Of a stretch of DNA of 64,000 bases, positions 26,057 to 35,700 are shown piece by piece. Every line of letters starts with the position of its first letter. Within the stretch, counting starts at the first letter, position 1. The stretch is from Algibacter luteus. GTDB lineage: Bacteria; Bacteroidota; Bacteroidia; Flavobacteriales; Flavobacteriaceae. The translations under genes were made by a program, and so were the position numbers. The notes under the pieces were generated by a model, which saw only the letters and a program-made list of their open reading frames with translations, had not been told where the DNA came from and searched no databases. The stretch spans positions 1 through 64,000 of the forward strand of contig NZ_FQYK01000004.1 in assembly GCF_900141715.1 (NCBI RefSeq), in the 5' to 3' direction.

Positions 26057-27550
26057 TTATTTTAAAATAAAAGTTCTATTTACTACCAAGTTAATCATGG
26101 CATTGATATCATCTTTTAACAAACGATCGTTTTCAAGTTTGGGAACTTTTTCTCTTATTATTTTAAAATTCTCTTCAATGATATCTGAAAAAGTATTTGG
26201 TCTTCTAAACTCTAAAGCCTGAGCTGCATACATAAGCTCGATAGCTAAAATCTTTTCTAAGTTGCCTAGTATTTCATTAAATCTCCTCCCTGATATACTG
26301 CCCATAGAAACATGGTCTTCTTGTCCCAATGCCGTCGGAATGCTATCTGCAGATGCTGGAAAACACAACGATTTATTTTCTGAAACTAATGCTGCAGTGG
26401 TATATTGAGGAATCATAAAACCAGAGTTTAATCCGCCACCCGTTGTCAATAATCGAGGCAAACCGAATTTACCTTCTAGCAATAAGAAGCATCGTCTATC
26501 AGAAATATTCCCTAATTCTGATACAGCAATCGAACAATAGTCTAAAGCCATGGCTAATGGTTGTCCATGAAAGTTACCGCCAGAAATCGCTTCAGATTCG
26601 CTTAAAATAATAGGATTATCGGTAACGGAATTCATTTCAATCTGTGCCAGCTTTCTTAAATGAAAAAAGGCATTTCTTGAAGCACCATGAACTTGTGGTA
26701 TGCATCGCATAGAGTAGGGGTCTTGTACACGTTCGCAGTCTTCATGAGCATCAACATTTTGTGATTTGTAAAGCAGCATAAACATACGTTCTGCGACTTC
26801 TATCGTTCCTTTAAATGGTCGTAGTTTGTGTAATTCATCCCTAAAAGGTGAACTACTTCCTTGGTATCCTTCTATACTCATTGCTCCAGCAACATCGGCT
26901 AAATCCAATAAGTATTCCATTTTTTTTAAGCCAATTATGGTATGTGCTAGTATAAATTGTGTGCCATTTATTAAAGCTAATCCTTCCTTTGCTTTTAATT
27001 TAATAGGCTTCAAATTATAATCTGATAACACTTTTTTGGCATCAATAATTTTATGCTTTACCCAAAATTCGCCTTCGCCTATTAATGGTAGAAACAAATG
27101 GGCTAGAGGGGCCAAATCTCCTGAGGCACCAACAGATCCTTGTTCAGGAACAACAGGTAATAAATCATGTTCTATAAAAAATATGATTCGCTCTAATACC
27201 TTCAGTCTAATACCGGAATACCCTTGACTTAATGCATGTACTTTGCAAATCATCATCAGTTTAGATAGGTTTTTATCAATAGGTTTTCCAACACCAACAG
27301 CGTGGGTAATTAATAAATTTTCTTGAAGTTTATTAGTTTCATCATAACTAATTTGTACATCACATAAAGGACCAAACCCAGTATTTACGCCGTATACAGG
27401 TTTGTTAGAATTTGCCAAAACTTCTACTTTTTTTCTCGAAGCATTAACTTTATCCTTTGCTTCAGTGGTAAGTTCACCTTTAATAGTGCCGTTGGCTATA
27501 TCTAAAACCTTTTCTAATGTTAATTTATCAATACCGTATTTAAATATCAT
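26057..27550 (-). CDS. hutH: Histidine ammonia-lyase (histidase)
   Basis: The enzyme deaminates L-histidine to urocanate. The protein has 497 residues, close to the family norm of ~510. The self-processing Ala142-Ser143-Gly144 of the MIO cofactor lies in GSVGASGDLAPLAHL, and catalytic Tyr53 lies in YGVNTGFG. Other family blocks such as NGTQ and QDPYSMRC are present. The ATG at 27550 is well placed. It is the first gene of a hutH-hutU operon, with a TAACTTTG -7 box 25 bp upstream on the minus strand, divergent from a LysR regulator that may control it. Confidence 0.96.
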   Translation of the reverse strand: MIFKYGIDKLTLEKVLDIANGTIKGELTTEAKDKVNASRKKVEVLANSNKPVYGVNTGFGPLCDVQISYDETNKLQENLLITHAVGVGKPIDKNLSKLMMICKVHALSQGYSGIRLKVLERIIFFIEHDLLPVVPEQGSVGASGDLAPLAHLFLPLIGEGEFWVKHKIIDAKKVLSDYNLKPIKLKAKEGLALINGTQFILAHTIIGLKKMEYLLDLADVAGAMSIEGYQGSSSPFRDELHKLRPFKGTIEVAERMFMLLYKSQNVDAHEDCERVQDPYSMRCIPQVHGASRNAFFHLRKLAQIEMNSVTDNPIILSESEAISGGNFHGQPLAMALDYCSIAVSELGNISDRRCFLLLEGKFGLPRLLTTGGGLNSGFMIPQYTTAALVSENKSLCFPASADSIPTALGQEDHVSMGSISGRRFNEILGNLEKILAIELMYAAQALEFRRPNTFSDIIEENFKIIREKVPKLENDRLLKDDINAMINLVVNRTFILK

Positions 27551-27574
27551 TTTAATTGAATTACTTGATTATTA

Positions 27575-27582
27575 CAAAGTTA
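27575..27582 (-). promoter_or_regulatory. Candidate -7 box of the hutHU operon
   Basis: On the minus strand the sequence reads TAACTTTG, an exact match to TAnnTTTG, 24 bp upstream of the hutH ATG. It lies in the 82-bp divergent space shared with the LysR gene, so a LysR protein bound here could control both genes. No confident T-N11-A operator could be chosen by eye in this AT-rich stretch. Confidence 0.5.
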
Positions 27583-27632
27583 TTCCTATTTTTAATGTTT
27601 AAAAAGACCATTTAATCACATTATTGATAACT

Positions 27633-28526
27633 ATGAGTAATCAATTAGAAATTCGACATATAAAGTATTTCCTTGCCGTTGCAGAAGATTTACATTTTAG
27701 AAAGGCCGCTGAACGTTTGTATATTTCTCAACCAGGATTGAGCAGACAAATAAAGCAAATGGAAGAAGATTTAGGCGTGCAATTGTTTGACCGCCATAAC
27801 AGAAAAGTAGTTTTAACCAAAGCAGGTACTTATCTTAAAAGCGAATTATCTCGAAATTTAAAGCAGTTGAACGACATAGTCGATCATGCTAAATTGCTTC
27901 AAGATGGTAAAAAAGGCCAACTGAAACTTGGTTACGTTGGGTCTGCAATGCAGAAAATTATTCCTGAGTTATTGATTAATTACCAAATTAAAAACCCTGA
28001 TATTATTTTTAGTTTGAAGGAAATGGATAATCAAAAGCAAATTGAAGAGTTACTCAATTTTAATATCGATTTTGGATTTGTAAGATTAGAAGAAGTTCCT
28101 AAAACAATAAATAAACTTTGTGTTTTAAGTGATACTTTTTGTTTGGTTTTACCCGAGAATCATGCTATAAATCTTAATACTTTTAAAAGTATATCACAAC
28201 TTAAAAACGAATCATTTATTCTTTTTGATCCTGAGTACAGTAAATCTTACTACAATAAAGTTCTTGATATTTTTCATGAAAGTGGTTTTTCACCTATAAT
28301 TTCTCATCTAACTATTCATGCAAGTTCTATTTATAAATTGGTTGAGAATAATTTTGGAGTGTCTATAGTACCAAAGTCATTAACATTAAACAATCCAGAT
28401 GGTGTAAAATTTATTGAATTGAATTCAATTTCACAAAGAACAGATTTGTCATTAGTCTGGAATAAAATGAATAGAAATCCACTTTTAACAGGAGTTTTAA
28501 ATCTGTTTGATGCATTACCGAATTAG
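27633..28526 (+). CDS. LysR-family transcriptional regulator, probable hut regulator
   Basis: 297 residues from the ATG at 27633; a TTG nine bases upstream is a less likely start. The N-terminal winged helix (about 3-62) has the LysR pattern IRHIKYFLAVAEDLHFRKAAERLYISQPGLSRQIKQMEEDLG. A periplasmic-binding-protein-like effector domain (about 90-295) follows. It diverges from hutH over an 82-bp space, the usual placement of a LysR activator next to its target, so control of histidine degradation by urocanate or histidine is inferred. It ends 8 bp before the converging end of the LacI gene. Confidence 0.88.
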   Translation: MSNQLEIRHIKYFLAVAEDLHFRKAAERLYISQPGLSRQIKQMEEDLGVQLFDRHNRKVVLTKAGTYLKSELSRNLKQLNDIVDHAKLLQDGKKGQLKLGYVGSAMQKIIPELLINYQIKNPDIIFSLKEMDNQKQIEELLNFNIDFGFVRLEEVPKTINKLCVLSDTFCLVLPENHAINLNTFKSISQLKNESFILFDPEYSKSYYNKVLDIFHESGFSPIISHLTIHASSIYKLVENNFGVSIVPKSLTLNNPDGVKFIELNSISQRTDLSLVWNKMNRNPLLTGVLNLFDALPN

Positions 28527-28533
28527 TAATCAA

Positions 28534-29556
28534 TTAACTAGATTCTCTAAAAATCAATTCAGTTGGAATAACGACTTTTTGTGGTTCATAAGAAATTCCT
28601 TTTCGAATACAGTTTATTTCATGAAATAAAATGTCTGCAGCTTTTTTACCCATTTCAAAACCGTTTTGTTCAACTGTGGTAAGCGCTGGGGTTATAACCG
28701 ATGCCATAAACCAATTACTAAATCCCATTAATGCTATTTGTTCGGGGATTTTAATATTATTTTGGTTGAAGTATTTAATAGCTCCTATGGCGAGTAAATC
28801 GTTTACGGTAAAAAGGGCATCTACATTTCCTTGATGATCGCTAATAAGTTTTTTTGCGCTATTATAACCATCTTCAAAATCTGAATTATTATTACACAGA
28901 TAGACTAATGAAGGGTCGAATTCTATATTATTATCAGCCAAAGCTTTCTTATAACCTAAAAAGCGGTCAATAGAATTTTGTGGATTTAAATCGCCTCTAA
29001 AATGAGCAATTCGCTTGTATCCTTTCTTAATTAAATAGGATACAGCTTCATAAGCAGATTTTCTATCGTCAATAAATACTTTAGAACAATTTACATTTTT
29101 TGAAATTTTATCAAAAAGAAGTAAAGGAATACCGTTATTAATTATCTTATTTAAATGGTCAAAAATATGTGTTCTATTTGAGAGCGATATTAAAATACCA
29201 GCAACACCTTTGCTAATAAGCAAATCAACCTGTTTTTTTTCAAGTTCATAGTCTTCATTAGATTGCATTACAATCACCAAATAATCATGTTTTTCGGCAA
29301 CTTCAAGAATACCTTTAATAACACTGGAGAAGAAATAATGCACATTATCTGGTATAATTAAACCTAAGGTTTTTGATTCATTTTTACGCAACCCAAGTGC
29401 AAATGAATTTGGCGAATAATCTAATTTCAAAGCCAGATCTTTTACCTTTTTTCTAGTCTTTTCACTTACATCGGGGTAGTCATTCAGTGCTTTAGATACT
29501 GTAGTGATAGAAATTCCTAATTCCTTTGCAATTTGTTTTAGGCTAACTGGTTTCAT
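28534..29556 (-). CDS. LacI-family transcriptional regulator
   Basis: 340 residues. The N-terminal helix-turn-helix and hinge (1-60) read SLKQIAKELGISITTVSKALNDYPDVSEKTRKKV, typical LacI/PurR. The rest is a periplasmic-binding-protein-like effector domain (from KTLGLIIPD onward). LacI proteins bind centrally symmetric palindromes with a CG centre, and four such sites, CGAAAWCGWTTTCG, precede the transcription units at 31865, 36076, 52761 and 60680. As the only LacI protein in the window and at one end of this locus, it is the natural owner of those sites (inference). The effector is probably a sugar from sucrose, fructan or alpha-glucosides. It is transcribed away from the GH65 gene region, 85 bp downstream of it on the same strand. 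Confidence 0.9.
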   Translation of the reverse strand: MKPVSLKQIAKELGISITTVSKALNDYPDVSEKTRKKVKDLALKLDYSPNSFALGLRKNESKTLGLIIPDNVHYFFSSVIKGILEVAEKHDYLVIVMQSNEDYELEKKQVDLLISKGVAGILISLSNRTHIFDHLNKIINNGIPLLLFDKISKNVNCSKVFIDDRKSAYEAVSYLIKKGYKRIAHFRGDLNPQNSIDRFLGYKKALADNNIEFDPSLVYLCNNNSDFEDGYNSAKKLISDHQGNVDALFTVNDLLAIGAIKYFNQNNIKIPEQIALMGFSNWFMASVITPALTTVEQNGFEMGKKAADILFHEINCIRKGISYEPQKVVIPTELIFRESS

Positions 29557-29641
29557 GAATACTTTTGCTATTAATAAGTTTTCTGAGAATTAAACTTTAT
29601 AAATATTATACAAGATAGACTTATTGATGGGTTAATCTAAA

Positions 29642-31675
29642 TTAATGTGTTATGGAATACGTTTTTTTATCAACACCTATCCCTTTAAGGGTTAAAGATT
29701 TCCATTCTTTGGGTAAAATTGGTTGTTTTTGTACAATCCCTTCATCGGTTAAATGCAATCCGCCAAAGCCAAATAAAATAGTTTGAAGCATGCCTCCAGC
29801 ACCAGTTGCAAAATAAGGTTCGTGTCCTGTGGCTGTTTCAGAAAGTGCGCCAAATGGTGGTCTTTTATTAGGCACATAGCTTTCTTTAAAAAGCCTGTAA
29901 GCATTATTGGCATCACCTAAGCGTGCGTAAATTGCTGCTAGTGCAGATTTCCCCATTGTAGGGCCATCAATTCTAATTTTAGGCTCATAATATTTTAAAT
30001 CTTTTATAATGGTTTCTTTATCATTTATCACATTTAATGGGAAGGCCAATAAATTCACATCGGCCTGCTTTATATTTTCCCCAGCATACTTACTGTGCTC
30101 CATGGTAGTACCATCAGGAAATTTATGAATTTTAATATGGTCTGCAACGTCTTGCCACATTGGGTTTGCAGGAATATTTAATTCATTAGCAGCCAGAACA
30201 GCATATTTTAAAGCTGTAATAGCGGAACCATTGGTAAACGCATTATCATTAACATTCGGAGCATCTTCATTAGCTCCAACCACGTTTTTAATGGAATATG
30301 TATTATCTGCATTTTTTGTAGAGCGACTTACCCAATAATCGGCAACTTCTTTAAGCATAGGGTATCCACGTTCTATAAGCCATTTTTTATCTTTTGTAAC
30401 TCGATAATAATTCCAAAAAGCAATGCCAACATCAGCAGTTATATGATGCTCAAAAGTTCCTGTTAGCGCCCATGCAGGGGTTGCTTCTTCACCTGTATCA
30501 TCGCTTTCCCATGGAAACATAGCACCTTTATAACCAAAGTTTATAGCTTTTTCTTGTGCTTTTTTAATTCTATCGGAACGATAATTTACTAAAGACCTCG
30601 CGATATCCTGATTGAGCAATAATATGGGAGGATACATCCAAAGTTCTGTATCCCAAAATATATGTCCATTATAGTTTTGCGAAGAAAGCCCCATTGGAGC
30701 AATACTCAAATTAGAATCGCCTCTGCCAAATGCGTAGAGATGGTATAGAGCCAAACGAACATCTTGTTGGGTTTGCAAATCGCCTTCAATAATTATATCG
30801 CCTTCCCATAAATTTGCCCACAAATCAAAATGTTGCTTTAATAAATCAGATTTTGGTGTTAATAAATTAAAAATTACAAAGCGTTCAGATTCATTTTGCG
30901 GATCATCAAAATCTTGTGTTGTACATTGCGCAGCAGTCCACGCAAATTCTAAGGTGTTATTTTTTTTGATTGACTTTTCAAAAGACAATTGATTATCGAG
31001 ATCGCTTACTTTATTATGATGAAGTTCTGGTCTTTGATGTTCTCGGGTAGAGTTTATATCATGCCAAATAAACGTTGCCGAAGTAGCTACAGTATGCCTG
31101 CCAAATTCAGTATTTGCAACAGTTTGTAAAATAGGCATTGTGGTTTCTAAATCTTTTAAAATGCGGAAGGTGCTTATTGGATTTTTATACAAATCATTAC
31201 TTTCAATTTTCCCAATAGCTTTGATTTTTAAACTTTGTAAAGCTTCAACTTTAATATCGATATAACTACTATAAGGCACATTTCTTAAGGCATAAAAAGT
31301 ATAAGAAATGGTCGCTTTGTCTTTAAATTTAAACGAGGTTGTAAAACTTCCCGCTTTCATATTTAGAGTTTGTTTCCAATTGTAAATGTTAGTTTCATCA
31401 ACCATTTCGTCATCAATAGAAATGTCGAGATTTCCAAAATTCATCCCTTCTAAAATTTTACTCACACCCAATTGAGAAGCTTTTTCATAGACATTATTTA
31501 GAATTATTTGTTTGGTTTTAAAAGGCTTTTCAGAAGGTAAAACACCAATGCGTCCATTAGCCACAACAATACCTGTGTAATTAGCTTTGTTGGTTGTTGA
31601 AATGTGCCATCCGTCGTTTTGAGCAGATAATAAAACAACATTAAAACATAGTAAAAGAGACCAATAAAATTTCAT
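29642..31675 (-). CDS. Secreted GH65 glycoside hydrolase (kojibiose/trehalose-type alpha-glucosidase)
   Basis: 677 residues with a Sec signal peptide (1 to about 18, ending LLSAQ) and no lipobox, so probably periplasmic. The (alpha/alpha)6 GH65 domain shows FWDTELWMYPP, FPWESDDTGEEATP and VVGANEDAPNVNDNA. Glu470 in GANED takes the place of the general acid in the phosphorylase motif GPDEY. GH65 includes phosphorylases and hydrolases; a secreted enzyme is far more likely to hydrolyse, because phosphorolysis needs cytosolic phosphate use. A Flavobacterium johnsoniae GH65 is known as a kojibiose hydrolase, and acid trehalases also belong here. The trehalase gene in this locus makes alpha-1,1 or alpha-1,2 glucobiose plausible. 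It is divergent from the sugar porter across a 189-bp space with a LacI-type operator. Confidence 0.85.
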   Translation of the reverse strand: MKFYWSLLLCFNVVLLSAQNDGWHISTTNKANYTGIVVANGRIGVLPSEKPFKTKQIILNNVYEKASQLGVSKILEGMNFGNLDISIDDEMVDETNIYNWKQTLNMKAGSFTTSFKFKDKATISYTFYALRNVPYSSYIDIKVEALQSLKIKAIGKIESNDLYKNPISTFRILKDLETTMPILQTVANTEFGRHTVATSATFIWHDINSTREHQRPELHHNKVSDLDNQLSFEKSIKKNNTLEFAWTAAQCTTQDFDDPQNESERFVIFNLLTPKSDLLKQHFDLWANLWEGDIIIEGDLQTQQDVRLALYHLYAFGRGDSNLSIAPMGLSSQNYNGHIFWDTELWMYPPILLLNQDIARSLVNYRSDRIKKAQEKAINFGYKGAMFPWESDDTGEEATPAWALTGTFEHHITADVGIAFWNYYRVTKDKKWLIERGYPMLKEVADYWVSRSTKNADNTYSIKNVVGANEDAPNVNDNAFTNGSAITALKYAVLAANELNIPANPMWQDVADHIKIHKFPDGTTMEHSKYAGENIKQADVNLLAFPLNVINDKETIIKDLKYYEPKIRIDGPTMGKSALAAIYARLGDANNAYRLFKESYVPNKRPPFGALSETATGHEPYFATGAGGMLQTILFGFGGLHLTDEGIVQKQPILPKEWKSLTLKGIGVDKKTYSITH

Positions 31676-31763
31676 ATATTTAATTTTAGGTACATAAAAT
31701 TACGAATTTATACTATTTGTCAAACAATATTGTTTAATGTTTAAAAAAATAAAATCATCTTGT

Positions 31764-31777
31764 CGAAATCGATTTCG
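31764..31777. promoter_or_regulatory. LacI-type operator (copy 1)
   Basis: CGAAATCGATTTCG is a perfect 14-bp palindrome, extended to 16 bp by flanking T and A. It sits in the divergent space between GH65 (minus) and the sugar porter (plus), 87 bp before the porter ATG. Three near-identical copies occur at 35940, 52594 and 60572. It could control both directions. Confidence 0.85.
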
Positions 31778-31864
31778 ATATGGAATCCTTGAAGAATTCA
31801 TAATTGCAAAGTGTTCTTTCTTGGCTTTTAGCTAATTTGGTATTTAACTAACTGAACTAAAACT

Positions 31865-33181
31865 ATGAACAAAAAAATATTAATTTGGTCTATTACTGCA
31901 GCATTGGCAGGATTTTTATTTGGTTTTGATACCGTTGTAATATCAGGAGCAGATAAAAAATTACAAGCATTATGGGGTACTTCTGACGCCTTTCATGGCT
32001 CTGTCGTAATGGCGATGGCCCTTTGGGGAACTGTATTTGGTGCTCTTTTTGGTGGTATTCCTACCAACAGGCTGGGAAGAAAAAAGACCTTAATTTGGAT
32101 TGGGTTATTTTATTTTATTTCTGCCGTTGGGTCCGCTTTATCTAACGACCCGTATACGTTTGCCGTTTTTAGATTTTTAGGTGGAATAGGAGTTGGTGCT
32201 TCTACAATTGCAGCTCCCGCTTATGTTTCTGAAATTTCGCCAGCGAAAAATAGAGGGCGACTAGTTGCGTTGTATCAATTTAATATTGTACTTGGAATTT
32301 TAATTGCATTCTTATCAAATTACCTGTTAAGCAATGTAGGTGAAAATGCATGGCGATGGATGATTGGTGTTGAAGCCTTTCCTGCTTTAATTTATACCGT
32401 TTTAATTTTTACAGTACCTAAAAGTCCGCGTTGGTTGGTTTCCAAACATAGGTATGACGAAGCCAAAGCGGTGTTAAAAATTATCAATCCTAATGATGAT
32501 GCCGAAGTTTTAATGCAAGAAATAAAAACAGAAAGCGAAAGCCATATTGAAGGCGAAAATATATTTATGAAAAAGTATAGATTTCCGTTAATACTCGCTT
32601 TTCTAATTGCTTTTTTTAATCAACTTTCTGGTATTAATGCCTTTTTATATTATGCCCCTCGAATTTTTGAAGAAGCCGGTTTAGGTGAAAGTACGGCTTT
32701 ATTAAGTAGTATAGGAATTGGTGTTACTAATTTGATATTTACACTTTTAGGAGTGTTTCTAATTGATCGATTAGGAAGAAAAACACTCATGTATATAGGT
32801 TCTATAGGCTATATAATTTCCTTAAGCTTGGTTTCGGCAGCCTTCTTTTTAAATTGGGGAGGAATGGCTGTTCCTATATTTTTATTTCTATTTATCGCCT
32901 CACATGCCATAGGTCAGGGTGCTATAATTTGGGTGTTTATTTCAGAAATTTTCCCGAATAACTTAAGAGCAAGTGGTCAATCGTTCGGAACTTCAACACA
33001 TTGGGTATTGGCAGCAATAATTCCATCGCTAGTTCCAGTATTGTTTTCTACAATAGGAGCAGGTGTAGTGTTTATGGTATTTGCCATCATGATGGTATTT
33101 CAACTCTTATTTGTTATATTTATGATGCCGGAAACCAAAGGGGTTTCACTTGAAGAATTAAGTAAAAAACTTGCTAGATAA
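31865..33181 (+). CDS. MFS sugar porter (SP family, XylE/GLUT-like)
   Basis: 438 residues with twelve membrane segments. Sugar-porter hallmarks are present: GFLFGFDTVVISG in TM1, NRLGRKKTL in the 2-3 loop, PKSPRWLVSKHR after TM6, DRLGRKTLM in the 8-9 loop and PETKGVSLEEL at the C-terminus. It carries a hexose or disaccharide across the inner membrane with protons. It is the first gene of an operon with GH32 (20 bp on) and fructokinase, so fructose released by GH32 is the best substrate guess; glucose is also possible. The LacI-type operator lies 87 bp upstream. Confidence 0.9.
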   Translation: MNKKILIWSITAALAGFLFGFDTVVISGADKKLQALWGTSDAFHGSVVMAMALWGTVFGALFGGIPTNRLGRKKTLIWIGLFYFISAVGSALSNDPYTFAVFRFLGGIGVGASTIAAPAYVSEISPAKNRGRLVALYQFNIVLGILIAFLSNYLLSNVGENAWRWMIGVEAFPALIYTVLIFTVPKSPRWLVSKHRYDEAKAVLKIINPNDDAEVLMQEIKTESESHIEGENIFMKKYRFPLILAFLIAFFNQLSGINAFLYYAPRIFEEAGLGESTALLSSIGIGVTNLIFTLLGVFLIDRLGRKTLMYIGSIGYIISLSLVSAAFFLNWGGMAVPIFLFLFIASHAIGQGAIIWVFISEIFPNNLRASGQSFGTSTHWVLAAIIPSLVPVLFSTIGAGVVFMVFAIMMVFQLLFVIFMMPETKGVSLEELSKKLAR

Positions 33182-33201
33182 TCTAACTAACCAAAAGTAT
33201 A

Positions 33202-34803
33202 ATGAAAACATATTTGCATATAATAGGTCTGATATTATCGTTCTTAATTTTAGGATGTAAGCAAGATAAAAAAGCAGAAAACCCTGAAACAGTTTTAGAT
33301 ATTTCGGTTAATCTTGAAGAGGAATTATACCGTCCTAATTATCATTTTACACCCAAGGCTAATTGGATGAACGATCCTAACGGTATGTTCTATTATAATG
33401 GAGTTTATCATTTATATTTTCAGTATTATCCAGATGGAAATGTTTGGGGCCCTATGCATTGGGGTCATGCAAAAAGTAAAGATTTAATTTCTTGGGAAGA
33501 ACAACCCATTGCAATTTATCCAGATAGTATTGGTCTAATTTTTTCAGGAGGCGCCGTAGTAGATAAAAACAACACGTCTGGCTTTGGTAAAGATGGTAAA
33601 ACGCCTATTGTAGCTATGTATACTTATCACAATATGGATGGTGAAAAAGCAAAGCGTTTAGATTTTCAAACGCAGGCTATAGCTTATTCATTGGATGAGG
33701 GACAAACGTTTGAAAAATATACTCAAAATCCAGTAATTAAAAACCCAGGAATTAAAGATTTTCGAGATCCAAAAGTGATTTGGGATACGGCTAGGGAACA
33801 ATGGGTTATGGTTTTAGCTGCGGGCCAAAAAATTATGTTTTATAGTTCGAAGAATTTAAAAGATTGGAAGTTAATTTCTGAATTTGGAGATGGAGTTGGG
33901 GCACATGGTGGTGTTTGGGAATGCCCTGATTTATTTCCGATGACCATTGAAGGTACAAACGAACAAAAATGGGTGCTCATTGTTAGTATAAACCCTGGCG
34001 GACCAAATGGAGGTAGTGCTACTCAATATTTTATAGGTGATTTTGATGGTAAAACTTTCAAGTTAGATGCTACATTTACTAAACAATTAAAAGAACATAA
34101 TGCTGTTTGGTTGGATTACGGAAGAGATAACTATGCAGGGGTAACGTGGTCTAATATTCCAGAAGCAGACGGAAGAAAACTATTTATAGGTTGGATGTCT
34201 AATTGGGATTATGCCAGAGATGTTCCTACCGAAACATGGCGAAGTACAATGACTATAGCAAGAGAATTGAAACTTAAAAAACAGGATGATGGTTATCAAT
34301 TAGTTAGCATGCCAGTTTCAGAACTCGATAAATACACCTCAAAAACTATTCGTGTAGATTCCTTAAAAGTGGATCAAAATAAGGTAATCGTATCGAGTAA
34401 TGATGTCAATCTTTCTAAATTAAGAGTTAAATTGGAATTGAATAATTTAAAAGATAAGAAGTACACATTTCTTTTTCAAAATAAACAGGGAGATAGTCTT
34501 TCCTTTGGAATAGATAACAAAGAGAAGTATTATTTTTTAGACAGAACAAAATCAGGACAGGTTAAATTCTCGGAAAAATTTGCACCAAAGATATCAAAGG
34601 TGCTTAGGGATAACATTGCAAAAGATATTACCATAGAAGTGCTTATGGATAAAACCTCTATTGAAGTATTTTTTAACGAAGGAGAAACAGTTATAACAGA
34701 ATTGTTTTTTCCAAATAAACCATTCGAAACGTTATCTATTCAAACTTCTGATGAAACACTGTTAGTTGAAAATATAAAAGTTGAAGAATTTCAATTTAAT
34801 TAA
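33202..34803 (+). CDS. GH32 fructan hydrolase/invertase lipoprotein
   Basis: 533 residues with lipobox Cys19 (LILGC). The five-bladed propeller contains the nucleophile Asp58 in NWMNDPNG, the transition-state stabiliser in FRDPKV (about 188-190), and the acid/base Glu near 240 in WECPDLF. A C-terminal beta-sandwich (about 380-533) ends with SIEVFFNEGE, as in GH32. GH32 enzymes release fructose from sucrose, inulin or levan. A lipoprotein beside a sugar porter, a fructokinase and a SusC/SusD pair points to exo-hydrolysis of fructans or sucrose in the periplasm or at the surface. Inulin versus levan preference cannot be read here. Confidence 0.94.
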   Translation: MKTYLHIIGLILSFLILGCKQDKKAENPETVLDISVNLEEELYRPNYHFTPKANWMNDPNGMFYYNGVYHLYFQYYPDGNVWGPMHWGHAKSKDLISWEEQPIAIYPDSIGLIFSGGAVVDKNNTSGFGKDGKTPIVAMYTYHNMDGEKAKRLDFQTQAIAYSLDEGQTFEKYTQNPVIKNPGIKDFRDPKVIWDTAREQWVMVLAAGQKIMFYSSKNLKDWKLISEFGDGVGAHGGVWECPDLFPMTIEGTNEQKWVLIVSINPGGPNGGSATQYFIGDFDGKTFKLDATFTKQLKEHNAVWLDYGRDNYAGVTWSNIPEADGRKLFIGWMSNWDYARDVPTETWRSTMTIARELKLKKQDDGYQLVSMPVSELDKYTSKTIRVDSLKVDQNKVIVSSNDVNLSKLRVKLELNNLKDKKYTFLFQNKQGDSLSFGIDNKEKYYFLDRTKSGQVKFSEKFAPKISKVLRDNIAKDITIEVLMDKTSIEVFFNEGETVITELFFPNKPFETLSIQTSDETLLVENIKVEEFQFN

Positions 34804-34815
34804 ATCATTTTTAGA

Positions 34816-35700
34816 ATGGCGAATATTGTTTGTTATGGCGAAGTATTGTGGGACATATTTCCTGAATACGAAAAAATTGGTGGCGCTCCACTTAATGTGG
34901 CATTAAGGCTTAATTCGTTTAATAACAAAGTTACCATGATTAGTAGCGTGGGTAATGATGAACGGGGTAATCAATTATTAAAGTATGTTGAAAGTGAAGG
35001 ACTGAACCTTGACCAAATTCAGATAAATAAAGATTATAAAACCAGTGAAGTAAACGTATTTTTGGATGACAATGGGACAGCCAGTTATACCATAGAATAT
35101 CCATGTGCTTGGGATTATATTAAATTAGATGATACGCTTGTAAATACAGTAAAACAGGCAGATGCCTTTATATTTGGAAGCTTAGTTGCAAGAAATACTT
35201 TATCGTACAAGACCTTACTTAACCTACTAACTGTAGCCAAATTCAAGATCTTTGATGTTAACTTAAGACCTCCACATTATAAAATAAATGTTTTACTAGA
35301 ATTGATGAATAAAGCGAACCTCATTAAATTTAATGATGAAGAGCTTTTTGAACTTTGCAGCGCACTCAATTTTAATTCTGAAAACTTAAAAGAGAATATT
35401 GAGTTTATTTCTAACAAAACAAACACGAAAACCATTTGTGTAACATTAGGAGGCAAAGGTGCAATGTTGTTGAGTGATGGTGTTTTTTATACCAATAAAG
35501 GTTACAAAGTGACAGTGAAAGATACTGTGGGTGCCGGAGATTCTTTTCTAGCATCATTATCTCATAAACTTCTAAATAATGAACATCCGCAAAATGCTAT
35601 CGATTTTGCATGTGCAGTAGGTGCAATAGTAGCATCTAGCGTGGGAGCAAACCCTAAAATTTCAAATGATACTATTAATCTTTTAATAGAAAATAATTAG
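34816..35700 (+). CDS. PfkB-family fructokinase
   Basis: 294 residues, cytosolic. PfkB signatures are present: GEVLWDIFPEYEKIGGAPLNVALRL at the N-terminus and DTVGAGDSFLASL near residue 240, with the catalytic Asp in GAGD. It phosphorylates a sugar, here almost surely fructose released by the adjacent GH32 and imported by the porter. It is 12 bp after the GH32 stop and the last gene of the three-gene operon. A second PfkB kinase is encoded at 60680 and is quite different in sequence. Confidence 0.9.
   Translation: MANIVCYGEVLWDIFPEYEKIGGAPLNVALRLNSFNNKVTMISSVGNDERGNQLLKYVESEGLNLDQIQINKDYKTSEVNVFLDDNGTASYTIEYPCAWDYIKLDDTLVNTVKQADAFIFGSLVARNTLSYKTLLNLLTVAKFKIFDVNLRPPHYKINVLLELMNKANLIKFNDEELFELCSALNFNSENLKENIEFISNKTNTKTICVTLGGKGAMLLSDGVFYTNKGYKVTVKDTVGAGDSFLASLSHKLLNNEHPQNAIDFACAVGAIVASSVGANPKISNDTINLLIENN

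Noticed and set aside
27624-27632. TTG as start of the LysR gene (and TTG at 5060 and 51124, GTG at 16656)
   Set aside because: In each case a downstream ATG gives a better N-terminus (LysR motif, FHS start, or lipoprotein signal with correct lipobox distance), so the ATG was used.
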